In this document: positions 6,787 to 15,733 of the stretch, piece by piece
Layout: every line of letters starts with the position of its first letter
Numbering within the stretch: the first letter of the stretch is position 1
Source of the DNA: JAHELQ01 sp965603365
Lineage (GTDB): Bacteria; Acidobacteriota; Aminicenantia; UBA2199
Direction: 5' to 3'
Length of the DNA: 64,000 bases
Assembly (NCBI GenBank): GCA_965603365.1
Contig: CBFDCR010000013.1
Coordinates: forward strand, 21,490 to 85,489
Made by a program: the position numbers and the translations under genes
Notes under the pieces: generated by a model
Databases searched by the model: none
Seen by the model: only the letters and a program-made list of their open reading frames with translations
What the model was told of the DNA's origin: nothing

Positions 6787-8387
6787 GTAAGCTACACGAC
6801 ATCGTCATCGTGGGCTCCGGCCCGGCCGGGGTCGGTGCCGCGCTGGGATTGGTGGAGAACCGCAAGAAACCGCTGATCCTGGATGTGGGCCACCGGCCCG
6901 AGCCCCCGCCACCACTCGACGAGAACTTCTACGACTTCCGCAAGGAGCGCGATGTCTTCGACATCATGATCGGCCAAAACTTCGAGGGATTGTCCAATAT
7001 CTTCAACCGCACCAGCCTGTCGCCCAGGCTGACCTCTCCCCTCATGCAGTACGTGACCCGGGATGCAGACCGCCTGTCGCCGGTCCAGGAGAACGGCTTT
7101 AAAACGGTGCAGAGTTTTGCCATGGGCGGACTGGCCAGTGCCTGGGGGGCCGGGCTCTTTCGCTACACCGACCGGGAACTGGGCGGTATGCCCATCTCCG
7201 CCGCCGAGTTGGAACCCTATTACGACAAACTGACGCAGGAGATCGGCATTATCGGCTGCGACGACGACCTGACTCCCTACTTCGGCACCGGTAGATACCT
7301 GTTAAAACCGTTGAGGTTTTCCGAAAAGTCGGGGACACTGTACCGCCGCTATCAACGGCGAAAAAAACGCCTGAAGCGGCAGGGCATCTTCATGGGCCAT
7401 CCCCGGCTGGGCGTACTGAGCGAAGACTACCACGGCCGGTCCGCAGCCGCCAGGTATGACAATGGCGACTCCTGGATCCCCAACCTCCCCTATGTCTACA
7501 ATCCCGCCTTTACCCTGGAGCGGTTGATCCGGCAGGATAAGGTCATCTATCAAAAGGGATTCCTGGTCACCGGTTGGCAGAGGCAGGCCGGGGGGATCGC
7601 GGTCCAGGCCAGGGATCTCGAGAACGACCGGCCGGTGACCTTCAAGACCCGGAAACTGATCCTGGCGGCCGGCACAATAAACACCGCCCGCATCGTGCTG
7701 GAAGCCGGAAAGGCGTACGATACCCCGCTCCCTTTGCTGGACAACCCGCTGGTCCAGGTGCCCCTCATATTCCCCGGGTTCTTCGGCAAAAGGCTGGAAA
7801 AGGAGGCCTTCGGCATGGGCCACATCAGCATGGTATTCGACTTAAAGCCCTACGATGTGCTGGCGCAAGGGGGTATCCTGGAGCTGACTTCACCGGCCCG
7901 GGCCGCCTTTTACGACCAGTTCCCCTTCCCCGCCAGCCACAACATCCGCCTCATCCGCCTGACCGCCAATGCCGTGCTGGTCATGTTCCTCTTCTTCCCC
8001 TCCTGCCGTGAAAACGCCGCCAGCCTGCGCCTGACCCCGGGGGGCATACTCCGGCTGGAGTGCCCGCCCTACCGCCTGGATAAACGGATCATCCGGCTCA
8101 TCGCCGGCGCCTTCCGCCGGCTGGGGGTGTTGTGCAGCGCCCGGTTCATTCAATACTCCCCCCCCGGTTACGGCATCCACTATGCCGGTACCATCCCCAT
8201 GAAGGAGAAACCAGACCGGCCCTACCAATGCGACCGGTATGGCGAATTGTTTGGCGAACCGGGGGTGCACCTGGTGGACGGCTCGGTGCTGCCGGAGATC
8301 GCGGCCAAAAACCTCTCCCTCACCATCATGGCCAATGCCATGCGCACCGCCGACGCCCTCTGCCGACGACACCCCCAAAAGTTATAA
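6783..8387 (+). CDS. GMC-like FAD-dependent oxidoreductase
   Basis: A 534-residue flavoprotein. The N-terminus has the dinucleotide-binding motif VGSGPAGVGAAL (about residues 10-21), then SFAMGGLASAWGAG, a typical GMC flavin-attachment-loop region, and LILAAGTINTARIVLEAG near residue 312. The C-terminus has YHGRS-type and VDGSVLPEIAAKNLSLTIMA segments that close the FAD site and contribute active-site residues. Members oxidise alcohols or sugars, passing electrons to an acceptor. The start at 6783 is set by the four-base overlap with the upstream gene. The substrate is unknown; no cytochrome subunit is adjacent. Confidence 0.75.
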   Translation: MSKLHDIVIVGSGPAGVGAALGLVENRKKPLILDVGHRPEPPPPLDENFYDFRKERDVFDIMIGQNFEGLSNIFNRTSLSPRLTSPLMQYVTRDADRLSPVQENGFKTVQSFAMGGLASAWGAGLFRYTDRELGGMPISAAELEPYYDKLTQEIGIIGCDDDLTPYFGTGRYLLKPLRFSEKSGTLYRRYQRRKKRLKRQGIFMGHPRLGVLSEDYHGRSAAARYDNGDSWIPNLPYVYNPAFTLERLIRQDKVIYQKGFLVTGWQRQAGGIAVQARDLENDRPVTFKTRKLILAAGTINTARIVLEAGKAYDTPLPLLDNPLVQVPLIFPGFFGKRLEKEAFGMGHISMVFDLKPYDVLAQGGILELTSPARAAFYDQFPFPASHNIRLIRLTANAVLVMFLFFPSCRENAASLRLTPGGILRLECPPYRLDKRIIRLIAGAFRRLGVLCSARFIQYSPPGYGIHYAGTIPMKEKPDRPYQCDRYGELFGEPGVHLVDGSVLPEIAAKNLSLTIMANAMRTADALCRRHPQKL

Positions 8388-8401
8388 TCCAAATTATTAT
8401 A

Positions 8402-8430
8402 TTTCAAATTATAATAATCTATTGTATAAT
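8402..8430 (+). promoter_or_regulatory. Promoter of the DUF234 ATPase gene
   Basis: A perfect TATAAT at 8425-8430 with TTTCAA at 8402-8407 (17-bp spacer) in an A+T-rich gap. A GGAGAGG stretch follows at 8434-8440, 10 bp before the ATG at 8451. Confidence 0.55.
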
Positions 8431-8450
8431 AATGGAGAGGTCTTAGAAAG

Positions 8451-9860
8451 ATGAATAAAAAATTCGTGGACAGGACAAAGGAGTTGGCGTTCCTGGACCG
8501 GGAGTACGAGAAAGATTCCTCCTCCCTGGTGATTATCTACGGCCGGCGCAGGGTCGGCAAAACCGCCCTGATCAAACACTTCATCCAGGACAAACCGGCC
8601 CTCTACTTTCTCGCCTCCGAGGAGACGGAACGGGAGAACCTCGACGGCTTCAGGCAGCGGATGCACGAATTCACCGGCAGCGACCTCCTGGAAAGAGAGT
8701 TCCCCTTTACCTGGGACGATCTATTCCAGGCATTCAAGGATTACCGGACAAAAGAGAAGAAGATCGCCATCATCGATGAGTTTCAATACTTGGCCAGAGC
8801 CAACGCTGCCGTCTCCTCCATATTCCAGAGAGTCTGGGACAACCTGCTGCAAGAAGAGAATGTGATGTTGATCCTATGCGGTTCATTGATCCACATGATG
8901 GAGAGCCAGACCCTGAGCTACTCCAGCCCCCTGTACGGCCGGCGAACCGGCCAAATCAAGCTGAAGCAAATCCATTTCCCGGATTACGAAGACTTTTTCC
9001 CCTCAAAAAACAAAAAGAGATTGATCGAATACTATGCGGTAACCGGCGGGGTACCCAAATATATCGAGATCTTCAGTGCCGAGCAGGATATATTTTCCGC
9101 CATCGAGAAGAATATCCTGAACCGCCAGAGCTTCCTGTACGAAGAGCCCATCTTCCTGCTGGAAAGGGAGGTGGGAGAAATCGGCAGCTATTTCTCGATT
9201 ATCAAAACCATTGCCCGGGGCAACCACAAGCTGAGTAAGATGGCATCGGTGCTGAATGTCTCCCAGAGCAACCTGACCCGCTACCTGAAAATCCTGATCG
9301 ATCTCGACCTGATCGAACGGATTGTCCCGGTCACCGAGAGCGATTCCTCCAAAAGCAAGAGAGGGTTGTACTACTTAACGGACAACTTTATCGAATTCTG
9401 GTTTAAGTTCATCTACCCCCATCGCAGCTACCTCGAGATGGAGGACACCGCCTATGTGATGGATAAAATCAGGAAAAACTTCATCGACAACCACGTTAGT
9501 TTCGTCTTTGAGACGGTGTCCAGGCAAAAGATGTGGCAGTTGAACAGCCAGGACAAACTGCCCTTTAAACTGCAGCGATTGGGCAAATGGTGGGATAAGG
9601 ATACGGAGATCGATGTGGTGGGCTTAAACGAGGACGACAGGGCGATCATCTTTGGGGAGTGTAAATACCTGGAGCGGGCAGTGGATATCGATGTATTCTA
9701 CCAGTTGGTGGAGAAGGCAAAGGCGGTGGCCTGGCACAAAAATCGGCGCCGAGAATACTACATCTTATTCAGTAAATCCGGCTTTACCAGGCGATTGACG
9801 GAGACAACTGCCGCCCGCCAGGACCTCCAGCTATTCGACGCTTCCGCAGGAAGTGGATGA
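8451..9860 (+). CDS. ATPase_2/DUF234 family ATPase with a nuclease-like C-terminus
   Basis: A 469-residue protein of the archaeal-type ATPase family. It has Walker A GRRRVGKT (residues 31-38), Walker B KIAIIDEFQYL (about 103-113) and a sensor-like LILCGSLIHMME. A winged-helix segment (LSKMASVLNVSQSNLTRYLK, about 259-278) follows. The C-terminal DUF234 part has TEIDVVGLN ... IIFGECKY (about 384-403), the E/D-x-ECK layout of a restriction-endonuclease-like fold. These proteins are common in archaea and sporadic bacteria, and their function is unknown; DNA-binding or defence roles have been suggested. The gene is single, with its own promoter, and converges on rnfA with four bases between the stops. 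Confidence 0.85.
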   Translation: MNKKFVDRTKELAFLDREYEKDSSSLVIIYGRRRVGKTALIKHFIQDKPALYFLASEETERENLDGFRQRMHEFTGSDLLEREFPFTWDDLFQAFKDYRTKEKKIAIIDEFQYLARANAAVSSIFQRVWDNLLQEENVMLILCGSLIHMMESQTLSYSSPLYGRRTGQIKLKQIHFPDYEDFFPSKNKKRLIEYYAVTGGVPKYIEIFSAEQDIFSAIEKNILNRQSFLYEEPIFLLEREVGEIGSYFSIIKTIARGNHKLSKMASVLNVSQSNLTRYLKILIDLDLIERIVPVTESDSSKSKRGLYYLTDNFIEFWFKFIYPHRSYLEMEDTAYVMDKIRKNFIDNHVSFVFETVSRQKMWQLNSQDKLPFKLQRLGKWWDKDTEIDVVGLNEDDRAIIFGECKYLERAVDIDVFYQLVEKAKAVAWHKNRRREYYILFSKSGFTRRLTETTAARQDLQLFDASAGSG

Positions 9861-9864
9861 CGGT

Positions 9865-10437
9865 TTATACCATGCCGGAGAAGCCCATGAAGGCTAAAGA
9901 GAGCAGGCCGGCTGTGATGAGCGCGATGGGCGCGCCCTTCATGGCCTCCGGCAGGTCGTAAAGCTCCAGCCGTTCCCGGATACCGGCAAACAGGATCAAG
10001 GCCAGGCCGAAGCCGATGGCCGTGGCGATGGCAAATACCACCGACTCGATCAGGTTGTAGTCCACCCGGGTCACCAGCACCGCCACCCCTAAGATGGCGC
10101 AGTTGGTGGTAATCAACGGCAGGAACACCCCCAGGGCCTGGTAGAGCGGCGGACTGACCTTTTTCATCACCAGTTCCACCATCTGTACCAGGGAGGCAAT
10201 CACCAGGATGAAGCTGACGGTCTGTAAAAATTCGATATGCAGCGGGATCAATATCAGCGATTGGATGAGATAGGTCACCAACGTGGCCAGGGTCATGACG
10301 AACAGCACCGACGCCGACATGCCGGCCGCGGTATCGACTTTGGAACTGACCCCCAAAAAAGGGCAAATCCCAAAAAATTTGGCCAGGACGATATTGTTCA
10401 CAAATATGGCGCCGACAACAATCACAAAATATTCCAT
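9865..10437 (-). CDS. rnfA: RNF complex subunit RnfA
   Basis: A 190-residue integral membrane protein with six predicted helices. It is homologous to RnfE here and to NqrD/NqrE, with the hallmark NNIVLAKFFGICPFLGVS near the N-terminus and the internal repeat LPLITTNCAILG. The conserved cysteines in the paired half-helices hold the membrane [2Fe-2S] centre shared with RnfE. It carries electrons across the membrane within the ferredoxin:NAD oxidoreductase that pumps Na+ or H+. It is the last gene of the rnf operon, 12 bp after rnfE. Confidence 0.95.
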   Translation of the reverse strand: MEYFVIVVGAIFVNNIVLAKFFGICPFLGVSSKVDTAAGMSASVLFVMTLATLVTYLIQSLILIPLHIEFLQTVSFILVIASLVQMVELVMKKVSPPLYQALGVFLPLITTNCAILGVAVLVTRVDYNLIESVVFAIATAIGFGLALILFAGIRERLELYDLPEAMKGAPIALITAGLLSLAFMGFSGMV

Positions 10438-10449
10438 GGTAAACCTCCG

Positions 10450-11046
10450 TTAGGCCGCCGCCTTCTTCTTCATCTTGTTGATGAAGGCGATCAGCAGACC
10501 CAGGGTGATAAAGGCCCCCGGCGGCAGGATAAACAGCAGTATGGTGCTGGCATCGGGCGAAACAAATCTCCAGCCAAAGATGGCACCGGCCCCCAGAATC
10601 TCACGGATACTGCCCAGTATGGTGAGGGCGAAGGCAAAACCCAACCCGATGCCCAGGCCATCCAGGACAGAGGCCAGGACGCTGTTCCTGGAGGCAAAAG
10701 CCTCGGCCCGGCCCAGGATAATGCAGTTGACCACGATGAGGGGGATAAAAATACCCAGCGCCTCATGAAGATCCGGCAGGTAGGCCCCCATGGTCAGATC
10801 GATGATGGTGACAAAACTGGCAATCACCACGATAAAGACCGGGATGCGCACCTTGTCGGGAATGAGCCGCTTCAACAGCGAGATGACCGTGTTGGAACCG
10901 ACGAGAACAGCGGTAGAGGCCAGGCCCATGCCCAGACCGTTGATGGCCGAGCTGGTCACCGCCAGGGTGGGACACATGCCCAGCAGCAGGACAAACACCG
11001 CATTCTCTTTCAGAAATCCCTTCGTAAACTCATTCCAGTTGCTCAT
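10450..11046 (-). CDS. rnfE: RNF complex subunit RnfE
   Basis: A 198-residue, six-helix membrane protein starting MSNWNEFTKGFLKENAVFVL with LGMCPTLAVTSSAINGLG and the second-half motif LIVVNCIILGRAEAFAS, diagnostic of the RnfE/NqrD family. It pairs with RnfA around the membrane iron-sulphur centre. The start overlaps the end of rnfG by four bases. The C-terminus is Lys-rich (NKMKKKAAA). Confidence 0.95.
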   Translation of the reverse strand: MSNWNEFTKGFLKENAVFVLLLGMCPTLAVTSSAINGLGMGLASTAVLVGSNTVISLLKRLIPDKVRIPVFIVVIASFVTIIDLTMGAYLPDLHEALGIFIPLIVVNCIILGRAEAFASRNSVLASVLDGLGIGLGFAFALTILGSIREILGAGAIFGWRFVSPDASTILLFILPPGAFITLGLLIAFINKMKKKAAA

Positions 11047-11621
11047 TTTTTCCCTCCCCGGGAGATGGCCTGGTAGGCCTTACTCACCGCATCACAGAAG
11101 GCCCTGGAACTGATGGTGGCCGCGGAAATGGCATCCACATCGCCGCCGTCTTTCTTAACCGACAATTTGAAGGCCGCCGGGTCTTTGCCTTTAAACTGGT
11201 CTTTAAATCTGGGTCCCGACATCTTGCTGCCCAGCCCCGGGGTCTCCTTGTGTTTCAGCACCGAAACATGGTAAATTTTGTTATCCTGATCAAAACCCAC
11301 CATGATCCAGACATCCTCGGTAAAGCCCTTTTCCGAAAAACTCTTAACAGCGGTGCCCACCGGTTGACCGCCCTTTGAAGCCGGGTAAAATTCCAGCCCC
11401 TCATAATCCTCAACCGTATATTTCCCCTCAGAGGGTTTGTTGTCGAATTCCGGCAGCACCTTTTTAATACCCGCCAGCGTCCTTTTTACTTCCACTAAGG
11501 CCCGTGCCTCTTTGGTGAGAGAGTAGGTAAAGCCCAGGGCCAGGGCTGAACCCACCGCGGCAATCGTTAAGACCAGCAGCATGTTGGGGAAGGTAGAAGG
11601 CAGTTTCTTGATCTTAGCCAT
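11043..11621 (-). CDS. rnfG: RNF complex flavoprotein subunit RnfG
   Basis: A 192-residue protein from the ATG at 11621, which has AGGAGG just upstream; an earlier in-frame start at 11639 lacks such support. It has one N-terminal transmembrane helix (MLLVLTIAAVGSALALGF) and an FMN-binding domain. Motifs are KHKETPGLGSKM and the FMN attachment motif DAISAATISS, in which the Thr is covalently flavinylated by ApbE. The start overlaps the end of rnfD by eight bases and its end overlaps rnfE by four. Confidence 0.93.
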   Translation of the reverse strand: MAKIKKLPSTFPNMLLVLTIAAVGSALALGFTYSLTKEARALVEVKRTLAGIKKVLPEFDNKPSEGKYTVEDYEGLEFYPASKGGQPVGTAVKSFSEKGFTEDVWIMVGFDQDNKIYHVSVLKHKETPGLGSKMSGPRFKDQFKGKDPAAFKLSVKKDGGDVDAISAATISSRAFCDAVSKAYQAISRGGKK

Positions 11622-12591
11622 AGTTGACCTCCTGGCCAAATCGCCTGGGTTTGCAAAATTTATCGATCAGCGGCACGAAGGCATTCATGATCAGGATGGA
11701 ATAGGAACACCCTTCGGGGTAGGAACCGAACAGGCGGATGAGTCCGCAGAGGAGGCCGCCGCCTACGGCAAAGACGATCTGCCCCTTCACCGTCATGGGG
11801 CCGGTCACCATATCGGTGGCCATGAACCAGGCCCCCAGCATGGCGCCGCCGGCCAATATATGAAACAAGGGGTCCGCATTCTTGACCGGGTCGATCAACC
11901 AGAACACCCCGGCGCAGGCCGCCAGCGAGCCCAGGTAGAAAACCGGGATATGCCAGGTGATGAATTTGCGGTACAGCATATACAGGCCCCCTATTAAGAT
12001 GGCCACTGCCGAGGTCTCGCCGATACAACCGCCCACCGAGCCGACAAACAGGTGCCAATATCCCGGCAGATCGACAGGCCCCTTTTCCGCCAGGATGCCC
12101 AGGGGGGTGGCGGCCGTCACCGCATCGGCTCCCCAGGTCCAGACATCTTTCAGCGGCAGCGGCCAGGTGGTCATCTCCACCGGGAAACTGGCCAGCATGA
12201 AGGCCCTGCCCACCAGGGCCGGGTTAAAGGGATTTTTGCCCAGGCCGCCAAAGGTCATCTTGGCCACGCCGATGGCTATCAGCGCACCGGCCAGCAGTTG
12301 CCACCAGGGGATGGAGGCGGGAACATTAAAGGCCAGCAGGAGCCCGGTCACCGCAGCCGAACCGTCAAACGCGGTGACCGGCTGCCTGGTGAGAAATTTC
12401 TGGATGATAAACTCGCTGCCCATGCAAAAAATCATGGATAGGACGACCACCTTGAGGGCATTTAAGCCGTAATAGTAAAGCGAAAACCCAAAGGAGGGCA
12501 GCAGGGCCAGCACCACCCCCCACATGATCTTCTCAACCTTTTCTTCACCCTTTTCATGGGGGGAAAGGGAAAGTGTCAACCGGCTGCTCAT
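11614..12591 (-). CDS. rnfD: RNF complex flavoprotein subunit RnfD
   Basis: A 325-residue, multi-helix membrane protein from the ATG at 12591 (GAGGAGG upstream; four-base overlap with rnfC). It is homologous to NqrB. It carries NPALVGRAFMLASFP and the covalent-FMN motif TAATPLGIL, the Thr being the expected attachment site. The C-terminal part has the GGAMLGAWFMATDMVTGP segment typical of RnfD. It acts as the membrane flavin subunit in electron transfer coupled to cation transport. Confidence 0.95.
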   Translation of the reverse strand: MSSRLTLSLSPHEKGEEKVEKIMWGVVLALLPSFGFSLYYYGLNALKVVVLSMIFCMGSEFIIQKFLTRQPVTAFDGSAAVTGLLLAFNVPASIPWWQLLAGALIAIGVAKMTFGGLGKNPFNPALVGRAFMLASFPVEMTTWPLPLKDVWTWGADAVTAATPLGILAEKGPVDLPGYWHLFVGSVGGCIGETSAVAILIGGLYMLYRKFITWHIPVFYLGSLAACAGVFWLIDPVKNADPLFHILAGGAMLGAWFMATDMVTGPMTVKGQIVFAVGGGLLCGLIRLFGSYPEGCSYSILIMNAFVPLIDKFCKPRRFGQEVNYG

Positions 12592-13928
12592 TTTTGCCTC
12601 CTCTCTGCCCTGATGCGCATGACCTGGGCTTTGCCGTGGCGGATGTAATCCAGTAACGGCCTGGAGGAGGGACAGGTATAACTGCAGGAGCCGCATTCGA
12701 TGCAGTCCGCAGCACCTTCCTTCTCACACGCCTCAAACTTCTCCCTCTGGGCCAGCTTCTCCAGCAGGTACGGCTCCAGCCCCATCGGACAAACCCCAAT
12801 ACATTTGCCGCAGCGGAGGCAGTCCTGGGGGGGCGTCCGTCCGGCTTCATCTTCATCCATTAAGATCAGGCCCGAGGTTCCCTTGGTGATCGGTATATCC
12901 AGGGCGCTGACCGCCTTGCCCATCATGGGCCCGCCGCTGACAATCTTTCTTGTACTCTCCGGCAGTTCCGTGCCCAGGGCCTCCAGCAGCCTGGTGGCCG
13001 GTGTGCCGAGGCGGCACAGGAAATTACCGGTGCGGGGCAGTCTCTTGCCGGTCATGGTGACCACCCGGTCGATCAAGGGTTTATTCTTCTGCACCGCCTC
13101 ATAAACGGCCAGCGCAGTGCCCACATTGTTGACGATACAGCCCACATCCAGGGGGAGCTTCCCGCCGGGCACCTCGCGATTCAAGATCGCCTTGATCAAC
13201 TGTTTTTCTGCCCCCTGGGGGTAGCGCACCCTGAGGGCCACCACTTCGACTCCGGGATAATCCCGGGCCCTCTCCTGCATGAGGGCAATGACATCGGGCT
13301 TGTTGGCCTCGATACCGATAAAGACACGGTTCACTTTGGCCGCCTTCATCAAGATCAGGGCACCCACCAATATTTCATCCGTCCGTTCCAGCATGAGCCG
13401 GTGGTCGGCGGTGAGGTAGGGTTCACACTCCACGCCGTTGACAATCACGGCATCCGCCGCCTTATCGCCGGGAAACATGTACTTAACGTGGGTGGGGAAG
13501 CACGCCCCCCCCAGGCCCACAACTCCCGCCGCCTTGATCTTTTCGACGATGGCCCCGGCCTCCAGGTCAACATCCGTCACCAGGTCCCCGGAACGGTCTA
13601 TGGCAGGTTCCCAGTCGTCCCCTTCAACCTGGATCACAATCGCCTGGTTCTTGTACCCGCTGGCATCCAGTACATCGTCGATCTTTTCGACAGTACCGGA
13701 AACAGAGGCGTGGACATGGGCGGAGATAAACGCCTCACCCCTGGCAATCAACGTACCCACCGATACCCGGTCGCCCTTTTTGACCACCGGCACGGCCGGG
13801 GCCCCCAGATTCTGGGACAGGGGGATGCTGACCTTTTCCGGCAGAGGCAGGGTCTTGATCGGGATATCGACCGAAAGTTTATTCTCCGGTGGATGGACAC
13901 CACCAATTTTAAAGGTTTTCAGTTTCAT
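12588..13928 (-). CDS. rnfC: RNF complex NADH-side subunit RnfC
   Basis: A 446-residue protein from the ATG at 13928 (GAAGGAGA about 10 bp upstream; ATGA overlap with the end of rnfB). The N-terminus MKLKTFKIGGVHPPE is typical of RnfC. It has a barrel-sandwich segment, a Rossmann-like FMN/NADH domain (GVVGLGGACFPTHVKY; VNGVECEPYLTADHRLM) related to complex I NuoF, and two C-terminal [4Fe-4S] motifs, CLRCGKCIGVCP and CIECGSCSYTCP. It exchanges electrons between NAD and the Fe-S/flavin chain at the cytoplasmic face. Confidence 0.95.
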   Translation of the reverse strand: MKLKTFKIGGVHPPENKLSVDIPIKTLPLPEKVSIPLSQNLGAPAVPVVKKGDRVSVGTLIARGEAFISAHVHASVSGTVEKIDDVLDASGYKNQAIVIQVEGDDWEPAIDRSGDLVTDVDLEAGAIVEKIKAAGVVGLGGACFPTHVKYMFPGDKAADAVIVNGVECEPYLTADHRLMLERTDEILVGALILMKAAKVNRVFIGIEANKPDVIALMQERARDYPGVEVVALRVRYPQGAEKQLIKAILNREVPGGKLPLDVGCIVNNVGTALAVYEAVQKNKPLIDRVVTMTGKRLPRTGNFLCRLGTPATRLLEALGTELPESTRKIVSGGPMMGKAVSALDIPITKGTSGLILMDEDEAGRTPPQDCLRCGKCIGVCPMGLEPYLLEKLAQREKFEACEKEGAADCIECGSCSYTCPSSRPLLDYIRHGKAQVMRIRAERRQK

Positions 13929-14818
13929 CGCTGTTGTGTCTCCTTCTGATCTACCGGCTTGTCGGCTGCACTGGGTTTCGGTTTCGGTTTCGGCGGCTGA
14001 AAAGTGGCCTGGATGGCACCGGTGGGACATACCGGCACACATTTACCGCAGGCAATACACTTTTCCGGGTTAATATAGGCCAGAAAATCGGAAACCGTAA
14101 TGGCGTCTACCGGGCACTCCTTGACGCATTTCATACAACCGATACAGGCGGCTTTACAGTTCTTTAAGGCCGGGCCGCCCCGTTCGGTATTCCGGCAGCT
14201 TACCCACACCCGTCTCTCTTTTTTGCCCACCGGCCTGATCTCAATAATCCGTCTGGGACACGCCTTGACACAGGCGCCGCAGCTCACACATTTCTCTTTA
14301 TCCACCACCGGAAGCCCCGAGGTGTCGTCGATGTGAATGGCGTCAAAATTACAGACCACCACGCAGTCCCCCAGGCCCAGGCAGCCAAAGGCACAGCCGC
14401 TCTCGCCGCCGAATAAATTGTGCGAAATCACACATTTAGCCGGGCCGTCGTACATTAATTTAGGCGGCGCCTTTTCCCTGGTACCGCCGCAGCACACAAC
14501 CGCCACGGTGGGCTCTGCCTGCGTCACCTCAAAACCCAGGAAGGCACCGACATCGGTCATGGTCACACTGCCGCCGGCCGGACAGTTCAGCGAGGAGATA
14601 TCGCCCTCGTCTGCCGCCCTGACAATGGCTTCGGCAAAACCGCGGCAGCCGGGATATCCACAGCCGCCGCAATTGGCACCCGGCAGCAGATCGGCCACCT
14701 CATCGATACGGGGATCCTCCACCACTTTGAACTTCTGGGCCACAAAAAACAGGATCATCGCCGCCCCGGCCGCCACCACCCCCAACGTCAACACCGAATA
14801 CAAAATCACCGGACTCAC
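13925..14818 (-). CDS. rnfB: RNF complex ferredoxin-type subunit RnfB
   Basis: A 297-residue protein with one N-terminal membrane helix, a proximal cluster motif GANCGGCGYPGCRGFAEAI (about 48-66) and several further cysteine clusters, including CVSCGACVKACP, CIGCMKCVKECP and CIACGKCVPVCP. The long C-terminus ends in a Pro/Lys-rich tail (PPKPKPKPSAADK). RnfB takes electrons from reduced ferredoxin and feeds RnfC/G/D. The gene order B-C-D-G-E-A, led by a RseC-like gene, differs from the C-D-G-E-A-B order of acetogens. Confidence 0.94.
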   Translation of the reverse strand: MSPVILYSVLTLGVVAAGAAMILFFVAQKFKVVEDPRIDEVADLLPGANCGGCGYPGCRGFAEAIVRAADEGDISSLNCPAGGSVTMTDVGAFLGFEVTQAEPTVAVVCCGGTREKAPPKLMYDGPAKCVISHNLFGGESGCAFGCLGLGDCVVVCNFDAIHIDDTSGLPVVDKEKCVSCGACVKACPRRIIEIRPVGKKERRVWVSCRNTERGGPALKNCKAACIGCMKCVKECPVDAITVSDFLAYINPEKCIACGKCVPVCPTGAIQATFQPPKPKPKPSAADKPVDQKETQQR

Positions 14819-14835
14819 TTTGTCACCTCATCTTA

Positions 14836-15276
14836 TTATTTGTTTATCTTTTCCGCCTTAAAAACGAACTCTTTTTCGATTCTTTTCCGGAAAATGTACA
14901 GTACCAGGTAATAGGGGACTAAACTCGCTGCCGCGGCCGAGGCCGCCGTCACTTCGCCGATTCCCAGGGCATAGAGGACAAACAATATGGTAATTAAAAA
15001 CAAAAAGGGAAGAATAAAAGAGTAAAACAGGGCAATCCAGCCCATCCGCTCTTCCATGATGATGTTGACCCTCTCCCCCACCTGTAAATCATCGTTGGCC
15101 ACCACGTTAATCACTTTTTCTGCCCGTTCTGCGGCCGCGCATATGGTTTTGGCATGACAGTCGGCACAGGCGGACCGGACCACAATCTTCACCTGAAATG
15201 TTGCGTCTCTACTCCCTATAACAACTCCCTCATGACAGATCATTGAGCTTCCAGGGCTTCCTCGGTATTCAATCAT
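14836..15276 (-). CDS. SoxR-reducing/RseC-family membrane protein
   Basis: A 146-residue protein with the RseC/RsxC-associated layout: a small N-terminal domain with the cysteine motif CADCHAKTIC (about 37-46), then two membrane helices (IALFYSFILPFLFLITILF and SLVPYYLVLYIF). RseC-family proteins often lead rnf/rsx operons and are linked to keeping SoxR reduced or to sigma-E control in Proteobacteria; here the likely role is assembly or modulation of RNF. The ATG at 15276 has GGAG about 9-12 bp upstream. An internal ATG 11 codons later is the alternative start. Confidence 0.75.
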   Translation of the reverse strand: MIEYRGSPGSSMICHEGVVIGSRDATFQVKIVVRSACADCHAKTICAAAERAEKVINVVANDDLQVGERVNIIMEERMGWIALFYSFILPFLFLITILFVLYALGIGEVTAASAAAASLVPYYLVLYIFRKRIEKEFVFKAEKINK

Positions 15277-15559
15277 CCACCAGTACTCCTGAAGATATTC
15301 TCTCTTTTTCAGCGAAATTAGATTCTTCTGCCGAAATTGAATATTACTTCACAGGATCTAAAATTCTACCAGAAGTATGTGGCTCCGATAGGATTTAGCA
15401 TATAACATAATTTAACAAAAATCAACTCTTTTTTATAAAATATTTTTTCACAAACAACCCCAACCGATAACAAGGCAAATTGGAATAATGCTGCAATATT
15501 TTTTGTGTCAACCCTTCCCGATTTCAATGTACATAATGACACCCCCCCTATCCCCTCAC

Positions 15560-15680
15560 CAGATCTGCGTCCCCTTTCGGTATTGATGATCAGGTGATCC
15601 ACCACCTTCACGCCCACGATATTGCCCACCTGGATCATGCGGTCGGTGGTGTCCATGTCGTCCCCTGTCTTTAAAAAATT
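15560..15680 (-). pseudogene. radC-like C-terminal remnant
   Basis: On the minus strand the frame reads KTGDDMDTTDRMIQVGNI followed by VGVKVVDHLIINTERG. This matches the C-terminal part of RadC/JAB-domain proteins (D-x-x-T-D-R-[LM]-x-x-x-G-x-x-[LI]-G-[IV]-x-[LV]-x-D-H-[LI]-I-I). The upstream catalytic JAB motif and the normal end are missing. The rest of 15277-15733 holds no gene that I can support. RadC pieces are frequent at edges of genomic islands, and this one sits at the left edge of the BREX island. Confidence 0.55.
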
Positions 15681-15695
15681 TTCTTGAAGAAATAA

Positions 15696-15724
15696 TTGCA
15701 CGGTGACTGGATTTGCTGTAAAAT
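15696..15724 (+). promoter_or_regulatory. Promoter of the BREX type 4 operon (near-leaderless)
   Basis: TTGCAC (15696-15701), a 17-bp spacer and TAAAAT (15719-15724). The brxP ATG at 15734 is only 10 nt after the -10 box, and no Shine-Dalgarno sequence fits in between, so the operon probably begins with a leaderless or 3-nt-leader message. Confidence 0.6.
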
Positions 15725-15733
15725 AGAGCATCA

